Of a stretch of 11,671 nucleotides of DNA, positions 6,931 through 11,671 are shown in pieces. Every line of letters begins with the position of its first letter. Position 1 is the first letter of the stretch. The translations under genes were made by a program, and so were the position numbers. The notes below the pieces were generated by a model. It did not search any database and was not told the DNA's origin. It saw only the letters and a list, made by a program, of their open reading frames with translations. The stretch is from Phycisphaeraceae bacterium (lineage in GTDB: Bacteria > Planctomycetota > Phycisphaerae > Phycisphaerales > UBA1924), in assembly GCA_009827215.1 (NCBI GenBank), contig WUAJ01000055.1, forward strand, positions 1 to 11,671, written 5' to 3'.

Positions 6931-8469
6931 ATGACCATTGCCCGTGTTTCAACCGTTCTGATGCTCGTTCTGATCCCGATGCTGTGGGGGTGCTCCTCCG
7001 GATCGCAGTACAAACCCACCGGAAACCCGATCCTTGATGTCCGCAACCCCGATCTGCTCGAACGCGATCGGATCGCAGCCGCGGAGCAAGCGTGGGCCGA
7101 GGTCGTCGAGGGGACACGCGTCCGCGAGCGTACTCGGCAGGCATTCAAAAACCTCGCGTGGTCCAGCGCGACCTCTCCGGATCTCCGCTACACCACGCTC
7201 GATCTGCTCATGTCCGACACCTCTCCAGAGGGTGACGCGGACTCAGCGCGCATGGCGCGATTGATCCTCCCAACAGAGGAAGACCGACAAGCGGTCCGCA
7301 TCATCCTCCAGCACGCGATCCGCGCCAAGTGGCAGGGACTGATGCCAGCGATCGTGCGTTCGTATGCGCGTGTGACTCCGGGATATCCCGATGAGCAGCG
7401 CATGGAGCGCAAAGCGATCGAAGCGCTCGAGCCGGGACAACCGATCGAAGCGGTGGTGTTCAGCGTGTTCCTCGATCCGCTCAAGGGCGCTTCGGACAGG
7501 GAAGAACGCTCCATCCTCCGCGTCGCGGATCGCACGCGTGATGACGCGTGGGGATTGCTGGGACGGCTCGACGCGGACGGCTCGCAGCGCGTGCGACTGC
7601 TCGAATCCAACATGACCCCAAGCGCCACAGACCAAGGCACGCAGCAAACGCTCGACGATCTCCGCGCGTGCTGGAATGACTTTGGGATTCTCCCGAACCA
7701 AGCGATGGAACTCGCGTGGTTGCGTCAGCTCCGTCACGCGACCGATGACGACTGGGCCGCGAAGAACGTGGTCTGGTGGGACAAGTCCCGGCTTGCCGTG
7801 TCGTACCTGCGCGGGAATCAGCGCGACGGGCTCGAACTGCGTCACCTCGAAGCACTCCGCTGGGCGCGTGCGAACCGCTCGGACTGGTTCTCGATGAATC
7901 GGCAGCAACTAATTGATGAGATCCGCGATCGTCAGAACGCTCGTACGCTGATTCGTCGCAAGCCCGACAAGGGGCAGCCGTCTCGCAGAGAGCGCATCGA
8001 GGATTGGCAGAACCAGCTGAGCTGGGCCGATCTGCTCACCATCTTGGTGGTTGATGAAGCCGTGCGATCTGAAGCGGTCGTCGAGAAGCTCTATGTGCAG
8101 CGAGCGCTGGACAAGAAAGACACCAAAACCGAATACGGCGGGATCATCGATGTCGATAACGCGAACGCGTCGCACCGAGCCGTGCTGTTCCGTCCGCGGG
8201 CGCGTGATCGTGTGAGTGATGAACGATTCGTCGCGAGCGACGACATGATGCGATTCTCGGATCGTGCACTGGCGCACTACCACTTCCACGCGAACGAACG
8301 CAACAATGAGAAATACGCCGGCCCTTCCTACGCGGACTTCATCAACGCAGAGAACTCCGGTCGCACCTCGATCGTGTTCACCTCGATCAAAGAGGATGAG
8401 CTCAATGTGGATCTGTACCAACCCGATGGGGTGGTGATTGATCTTGGGATCATCCGGCCAATCGAGTAA
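6931..8469 (+). CDS. lipoprotein of unknown family with a candidate C-terminal JAMM/MPN-like metal site
   Basis: 512 residues. The N-terminus is a lipoprotein signal: R5, a hydrophobic core, then lipobox LWGC with C21 as lipidated residue. Ser at the next two positions favours the outer membrane under Lol-type rules. Residues 40-390 are charged, largely helical-looking and unfamiliar to me. The C-terminus has TEYGGIIDVD with E401, AHYHFHA with H451 and H453, then GPSYADF with S466 and D469. This order (E, HxH, SxxD) is that of JAMM zinc proteases, though the gap between HxH and S is 12 residues rather than about 7. If real, it would be a periplasm-facing metallopeptidase-like domain; this is inference. 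Start ATG 6931 has only GAGGG 13 bases upstream but gives a well-formed signal. The next gene starts 20 bp downstream, probably in the same operon. Confidence 0.85.
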   Translation: MTIARVSTVLMLVLIPMLWGCSSGSQYKPTGNPILDVRNPDLLERDRIAAAEQAWAEVVEGTRVRERTRQAFKNLAWSSATSPDLRYTTLDLLMSDTSPEGDADSARMARLILPTEEDRQAVRIILQHAIRAKWQGLMPAIVRSYARVTPGYPDEQRMERKAIEALEPGQPIEAVVFSVFLDPLKGASDREERSILRVADRTRDDAWGLLGRLDADGSQRVRLLESNMTPSATDQGTQQTLDDLRACWNDFGILPNQAMELAWLRQLRHATDDDWAAKNVVWWDKSRLAVSYLRGNQRDGLELRHLEALRWARANRSDWFSMNRQQLIDEIRDRQNARTLIRRKPDKGQPSRRERIEDWQNQLSWADLLTILVVDEAVRSEAVVEKLYVQRALDKKDTKTEYGGIIDVDNANASHRAVLFRPRARDRVSDERFVASDDMMRFSDRALAHYHFHANERNNEKYAGPSYADFINAENSGRTSIVFTSIKEDELNVDLYQPDGVVIDLGIIRPIE

Positions 8470-8489
8470 GGATCGTTCGGGGAACACAC

Positions 8490-8885
8490 ATGGACTTTGT
8501 ATTCATGAAGAACTATGTAGGCGACTACATAGCTATCCCCATTGATGAAGATCAAGTGCAGTTGTGTCCAGTCTGCGGAACTTCGCTTGGTGGTTGCGAA
8601 GCGTATTACGCGGATAAAGACCCAAGTTCAGAAATCTGCCCTGGTTGCAATGTTCAGTTCGGAGACGACGATTCGTCTGGGCGATCGGATTCAAAGTACA
8701 TCGATGAGTACTTCCAGCTCCTACGCAAAGAGTGGCTCGATCGAATCGGCTGGCTCGATTGGCAAGTCGGTCAACTCAGAGATGTGCTCGGCATCACTGT
8801 CGATCGAGAGAATAAATCGGTGCCGTTGATCCGCGTTGCGGATCTGATGAAGACGGATCGGTCGGATTCATCACAAACCGAGTAG
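8490..8885 (+). CDS. small two-CxxC (cysteine-rich CPCC-like) protein
   Basis: 131 residues, soluble and acidic. Two zinc knuckles are visible: CPVC at 26-29 and CPGC at 50-53, the second in SSEICPGCNVQFGDDD. That wording, a serine-rich lead, EICP-x-C, then FG-DD, resembles the cysteine-rich CPCC-type small proteins. Their function is not settled; some sit near toxins, but no toxin is seen here. The C-terminal half is amphipathic and Trp-rich (YFQLLRKEWLDRIGWLDWQ). The start has GGGGAA about six bases upstream. It follows the lipoprotein gene by 20 bp and is likely co-transcribed. Its last 15 bp overlap the end of the convergent phosphoesterase gene. Gene call good, function unknown. Confidence 0.8.
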   Translation: MDFVFMKNYVGDYIAIPIDEDQVQLCPVCGTSLGGCEAYYADKDPSSEICPGCNVQFGDDDSSGRSDSKYIDEYFQLLRKEWLDRIGWLDWQVGQLRDVLGITVDRENKSVPLIRVADLMKTDRSDSSQTE

Positions 8886-9782
8886 CACCTCGTCCGCAGG
8901 GACACTGACCTGCCGCTGCCGCTTAAGTTTGTCCTCAGGCATACTCCCGAGCTCGTAGATCGTTGGGAGGTAGGTCTCTCCGCGATTGGGGTCGGTGGAT
9001 TTGAGGATGACCTCGTCAGTGCCGTTCCAGTGGATGAGGTCGATGGAGCCGTCCATGCGTTCAACGAGGGCGTTGCAGTTCGCGAGATCGGTCCAGCATC
9101 CCGAGTTGAGGTAGTCGGGGCCGTCGTCGTGGACCTTGATTTCTGGGTTATGGATGTGCCCGCAGATGATGCCGTCGTAGCCGTGGTCTTTCGCGTAGTG
9201 CAGGGCGCTCTCTTCGAAGTTCCCGATGATCATCGTTGCCTTCTTGACCTTGAGTTTGATGAACTTAGAGAGCGACCAGTAGCGGAGTCCGAGTCGTCGG
9301 CGGATTCGATTGACGATGCGGTTGATCCAGATGAGCGTCTCGTATCCACGATCGCCGAGCTTCGAGAGCCAGGGAGCGGTGCGGGTGACGAGGTCGAACT
9401 GGTGCCCGTGCAGGATCAGGTACCGCTTCCCATCCGCGGTAGTATGCTCGACACGCTCGGCGAGGTTGATCTGACCAAAGTCGCGCGCCGCGTCGTTGTC
9501 CCCAAGGAAGTGCATGAGGAACTCGTCGTGGTTGCCGATGGTCAGATGGATAGGCGTGTCTTTCTTCGCGAGCTTGAGCAGGCGCTGGACAACATTGATG
9601 TGTTCCTGCGTGTTCTTTGCTTTGAGCAGTCCCGCTTGTTTCCAGCGCCAGATATCGATGATGTCTCCGTTGAGGTAGAGCGCATCGAACTCGTTCTTCT
9701 TGAGAAAGCTGTAGATCAACTCCGTCTCGGCCTTCTTGCTCCCAAGGTGGAGGTCCGAGATCCAGCACGCACGATACCGCAT
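8871..9782 (-). CDS. LpxH-like calcineurin-type metallophosphoesterase
   Basis: 303 residues. Closest by motif order to UDP-2,3-diacylglucosamine diphosphatases (LpxH, COG2908), which release UMP to give lipid X in lipid A synthesis on the cytoplasmic side of the membrane. The di-metal site is complete: SDLHLG (D10, H12), NGDIID (D40), GNHDE (N84, H85), LHGHQFD (H125, H127) and CGHIH (H209, H211). The middle stretch WINRIVNRIRRRLGLRYWSL is basic and aromatic, like the membrane-facing lid of the family. The product is longer than the approximately 240 residues of E. coli LpxH, with an extra C-terminal tail of about 50 residues. GGGAG lies a few bases before ATG 9782. It stands alone; its end overlaps the convergent gene by 15 bp. 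Broader phosphoesterase specificity is possible. Confidence 0.9.
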   Translation of the reverse strand: MRYRACWISDLHLGSKKAETELIYSFLKKNEFDALYLNGDIIDIWRWKQAGLLKAKNTQEHINVVQRLLKLAKKDTPIHLTIGNHDEFLMHFLGDNDAARDFGQINLAERVEHTTADGKRYLILHGHQFDLVTRTAPWLSKLGDRGYETLIWINRIVNRIRRRLGLRYWSLSKFIKLKVKKATMIIGNFEESALHYAKDHGYDGIICGHIHNPEIKVHDDGPDYLNSGCWTDLANCNALVERMDGSIDLIHWNGTDEVILKSTDPNRGETYLPTIYELGSMPEDKLKRQRQVSVPADEVLLGL

Positions 9783-9993
9783 GGCAACTCCCTGTCGTGA
9801 TTTGGACTGATGTGTGTCGGTTTGACTCGTGGGTCATCCGTGACGCGAGCAAGCCGTAGGTGCTACACTCGCCGAACTTTACCTTTGGATGCGGATGGAT
9901 TGTGCGTGAAAGTTCAAAGCTCACACAACCTTAATCGCATTGACCGAATCTGCACAAAACGACGTGTGCTTTGGGCAATGTCTATTGAAAGAG

Positions 9994-10041
9994 CAACTGA
10001 GCCAAACCCTCACCCAGAGGGTTGGATCAGTTGTGTTTTTT
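9994..10041 (+). terminator. stem-loop 1 of the array, terminator-like
   Basis: Left arm CAACTGAGCCAAACCCTC (9994-10011), loop ACCCA, right arm GAGGGTTGGATCAGTTG (10017-10033). There is one mismatch and one bulged A. It is followed by TG and six Ts (10036-10041), with A-rich sequence on the 5' side, as in an intrinsic terminator read on the plus strand. Confidence 0.65.
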
Positions 10042-10074
10042 GAGAGATATGAGGGATCGCTTGGAACACTTTGA

Positions 10075-10121
10075 GCAACTGACCCAACCCCCACCCAGCA
10101 GGTTGGGTCAGTTGCGTTTTT
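10075..10121 (+). terminator. stem-loop 2 of the array, terminator-like
   Basis: GCAACTGACCCAACC (10075-10089) pairs perfectly over 15 bp with GGTTGGGTCAGTTGC (10101-10115), with an 11-base loop. Five Ts follow (10117-10121). The loop shares CACCCAG with the loop region of stem-loop 1, so the two units are copies, not just similar folds. Confidence 0.7.
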
Positions 10122-10152
10122 AGTGTGTAAATAGGGTTTTATAGATTCACTT

Positions 10153-10199
10153 GGACCAACTGACCCAAGTCCTGAGAGGGGACTTGGGTCAGTTGGTCC
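10153..10199. repeat. stem-loop 3 of the array, perfect 20-bp stem
   Basis: GGACCAACTGACCCAAGTCC (10153-10172) and its exact reverse complement (10180-10199) flank the 7-base loop TGAGAGG. No T-run follows on either strand, so it is not an intrinsic terminator. It is the longest perfect dyad of the array. Confidence 0.8.
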
Positions 10200-10252
10200 T
10201 GACTGATCAACAGAAACAAAGAATGTTCTTCTTGGTTGAGATGATGAATATG

Positions 10253-10305
10253 AGCAACTGGACCAAGTGGGCCAACTGTTTGGGGGTGGGTTTGGCTCAG
10301 TTGCT
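10253..10305. repeat. stem-loop 4 of the array, imperfect and inverted copy
   Basis: AGCAACTGGACCAA (10253-10266) pairs with TTGGCTCAGTTGCT (10292-10305), with one G-T and one A-C position and a 25-base interior. Its right arm with the preceding GGG is the inverted exact match to the start of stem-loop 1, so this unit lies in the opposite orientation. Confidence 0.65.
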
Positions 10306-10400
10306 GCGTGCATTGCTGGTAGCTCGGGAAAAACTTGTCGGCCAAAGCATGCCCTATTGGTTTTAAACCACGATCGTGAAAAATCACCGCTCACGCGCTT

Positions 10401-10407
10401 GGAAGGG
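10401..10407 (+). promoter_or_regulatory. Shine-Dalgarno supporting a TTG start for the M20 peptidase
   Basis: GGAAGGG ends five bases before TTG 10413. The alternative GTG at 10434, seven codons in, has no comparable motif at a useful distance, so TTG is preferred. Confidence 0.5.
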
Positions 10408-10412
10408 CGATT

Positions 10413-11645
10413 TTGGGGCTCGTAGACTCCCGCGTGACTCTGACTCAACAAGAACAACTCATCGCACAGACCATCGCTTCCAAAGCTGATGCGCTGCTCG
10501 AAGACCTGATCCTCCACGTCGGCACCAAAACCGGAGGATTCAACGAGCAAGGCATCGAACACACTCGCGAGTTGCTGACCTCCAGACTGGTCGCACTCGG
10601 AGCGAAGCACACGCAGGTCGATCCCGATCCCAAGCCCGAATGGTTGCTTGGTGGAAAGCCCGGCGGGTACATGCCCACCACCTCGATCTGCGAGCGTCTC
10701 AATGGTGCTCAGTCCGGACGCGTCCTCATCGCGGGACACATGGACACCGTCCACGATCCTGCATCCGATTTCAACAAGCTCATGATCTCTGACGACGGCA
10801 AGACCGCGCTGGGACCAGGTTGCGTGGACATGAAGGGTGGACTGGTGATCGCCGTCGCGGCCCTCGAAGCGCTCGAAGAATGCGGCATCCGCGCCAACTG
10901 GACCTTCTCGCTCAACGCGGACGAAGAGACCGGCACATACCACTCCGCACAAGCACTCCGCGATCAAGCGAAGCTCCACGACTTCGGACTGGCGCTCGAG
11001 CCCGCGATGCCGGGAGGGGAGCTGGTCGTCGAACGCATGGGCGCGGGGCAGTTCATGATCGAAACCTTCGGCAAGTCCGCGCATGTCGGACGAGCGTTCA
11101 CCGATGGCATCTCCGCGGTCACCAAGCTCGGAGAGTGCTTGGTCGCGGTGGGGGGCATGCCTGATCCGGAAAGAGGACGCATCCTCAATATCGGACCACT
11201 CAATGGTGGGCCTGTGACCAATGGGGTTCCCGATCACGCGCAAGCGTGGGGGAATGTGCGATTCCCGGATCAGACAATTGCCGATGAAATAGCGACCATG
11301 CTCGATGCACTCAACACATCCGGAGACACGCTCCCAGGAGTCAAGGTGCATCGCAGCTTCAATCGTCCTGCCAAGCCGATGATCCCGGCGACCGAGTCAC
11401 TCGCGCTCCAAGCACGAGCGGTCGCGGAGGGACTCGGACAGAAGCTACCTTTCGCCAAGACCGGCGGGGTCTGCGACGGCAACATCCTCCAGCAAGCAGG
11501 ACTTCCAACCATTGACACTCTCGGGGTACGCGGAGGCGGTCTCCACACCCCCGATGAATGGATCGAAATCCCAAGTCTCGTTGAACGCTGCCAGTTGCTC
11601 GCGATCCTGATCGCAAGACTCAGTGCAGGCGGTTCCGAATCGTAA
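10413..11645 (+). CDS. M20 family metallopeptidase, carboxypeptidase-G2-like
   Basis: 410 residues, no signal peptide, so probably cytoplasmic. The M20 co-catalytic di-zinc site is complete: GHMDTVH (H109, D111), GPGCVDMKGG (D139 bridging), ADEETG (E171 general base, E172), ALEPA (E196) and GGLHTPDE (H378). GKSAHVGRAF at 220-229 belongs to the inserted dimerisation domain, with H224 at the position that reaches into the partner's active site. Order and spacing match glutamate carboxypeptidase (CPG2) and ArgE/DapE-like enzymes, which cut acyl-amino acids or small peptides. KTGGVCDGN near the C-terminus is also as in the CPG2 group. The substrate cannot be told from sequence. The start is TTG 10413 or, less likely, GTG 10434. 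It follows the stem-loop array, whose plus-strand terminators would shield it from upstream readthrough. Confidence 0.92.
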   Translation: MGLVDSRVTLTQQEQLIAQTIASKADALLEDLILHVGTKTGGFNEQGIEHTRELLTSRLVALGAKHTQVDPDPKPEWLLGGKPGGYMPTTSICERLNGAQSGRVLIAGHMDTVHDPASDFNKLMISDDGKTALGPGCVDMKGGLVIAVAALEALEECGIRANWTFSLNADEETGTYHSAQALRDQAKLHDFGLALEPAMPGGELVVERMGAGQFMIETFGKSAHVGRAFTDGISAVTKLGECLVAVGGMPDPERGRILNIGPLNGGPVTNGVPDHAQAWGNVRFPDQTIADEIATMLDALNTSGDTLPGVKVHRSFNRPAKPMIPATESLALQARAVAEGLGQKLPFAKTGGVCDGNILQQAGLPTIDTLGVRGGGLHTPDEWIEIPSLVERCQLLAILIARLSAGGSES

Positions 11646-11671
11646 AGGTTATTTGTAAGCAAAGGACTCAA

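Larger units (their letters stand above)
9992..10305. repeat. array of four related stem-loops bounded by an 18-bp inverted repeat
   Basis: Four dyads share the core CAACTGACCCAA...TTGGGTCAGTTG. The left-arm cores start at 9994, 10076, 10157 and 10255, so the first three repeat every 81-82 bp and the fourth follows at 98. AGCAACTGAGCCAAACCC at 9992-10009 recurs exactly, inverted, at 10288-10305, so the array has perfect 18-bp ends. Spacers between units 1-2 and 2-3 are both 31 bases. No target-site duplication is evident just outside the ends. Candidates are a MITE-like element, a small-RNA or terminator cluster, or a multi-site operator. Confidence 0.85.
9783..10412. other. 630-bp gene-free region containing a stem-loop array
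   Basis: Between the divergently oriented phosphoesterase and M20 peptidase genes there is no convincing coding region. The left part (9783-9991) must hold the phosphoesterase promoter on the minus strand, but I see no clear -35/-10 pair. The middle (9992-10305) is filled by four related dyads. The right part (10306-10412) holds the peptidase leader. Short open frames on both strands run straight through the palindromes, and I regard them as chance. Confidence 0.8.

Noticed and set aside
10075..10115. Integron attC site
   Set aside because: ACCCAAC and GTTGGGT fit the RYYYAAC/GTTRRRY ends, but the dyad is short and fully paired, without extrahelical bases or two-box arms. No cassette ORFs or integrase are present.
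9992..10305. CRISPR array
   Set aside because: The repeats are palindromic units of about 50 bases with different arms, and only four are present. Spacer lengths are not uniform and there are no cas genes.
10151..10366. Possible 71-codon plus-strand gene
   Set aside because: It begins with TTG inside stem-loop 3, spans stem-loop 4, has no Shine-Dalgarno and encodes no recognisable domain.
9921..11351. 476-codon open frame on the minus strand
   Set aside because: It lies antisense to the clear M20 peptidase gene and runs through the stem-loop array. Its translation has repeated low-complexity segments produced by the palindromes and no recognisable domain.

Overview
The window looks like a chromosomal segment of a planctomycete, probably of the class Phycisphaerae. 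The taxonomic call is an inference from three things: a secreted GH13 enzyme ending in a degenerate dockerin-type pair with a terminal Gly-Cys-Pro, a membrane protein with a short N-terminal CxxCGY...CPEC zinc ribbon, and a bacterial topoisomerase VI B subunit. All coding regions have similar moderate-to-high GC and ATC/GAT-rich codon use. I see no transposase, integrase, phage gene, tRNA, rRNA or CRISPR array.

Layout, left to right. (1) 1-1644, minus: N-terminal 548 residues of DNA topoisomerase VI subunit B, running off the left edge. (2) 1777-3054, plus: a zinc-ribbon membrane protein starting with GTG, then an ASCH-domain protein 27 bp later. (3) 3183-3653, plus: nucleoside diphosphate kinase with its own plausible promoter and a terminator. 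(4) 3798-6125, plus: a secreted alpha-amylase/branching-enzyme-like protein with a perfect 12-bp palindrome in its leader. A strong bidirectional terminator follows. (5) 6202-6889, minus: csrA with its own promoter, and upstream of it a small Nfu-type iron-sulfur scaffold. (6) 6931-8885, plus: a 512-residue lipoprotein whose C-terminus carries residues spaced like a JAMM/MPN metalloprotease site, followed 20 bp later by a small two-CxxC protein. (7) 8871-9782, minus: an LpxH-like metallophosphoesterase overlapping the previous gene tail to tail. (8) 9783-10412: a 630-bp gene-free region holding an array of four related stem-loops. (9) 10413-11645, plus: an M20 carboxypeptidase-G2-like metallopeptidase.

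Most genes are housekeeping: DNA topology, nucleotide balance, Fe-S delivery, lipid A, post-transcriptional control and peptide or amino-acid turnover. They do not form one pathway. The most unusual structure is the stem-loop array at 9992-10305. Four dyads share the core CAACTGACCCAA/TTGGGTCAGTTG, repeat about every 82 bp for the first three, and are bounded by an exact 18-bp inverted repeat 314 bp end to end. It could be a MITE-like element, a family of small structured RNAs or terminators, or a multi-site operator; sequence alone cannot decide. The second point of interest is the candidate JAMM-type site in a lipoprotein of otherwise unrecognised sequence.
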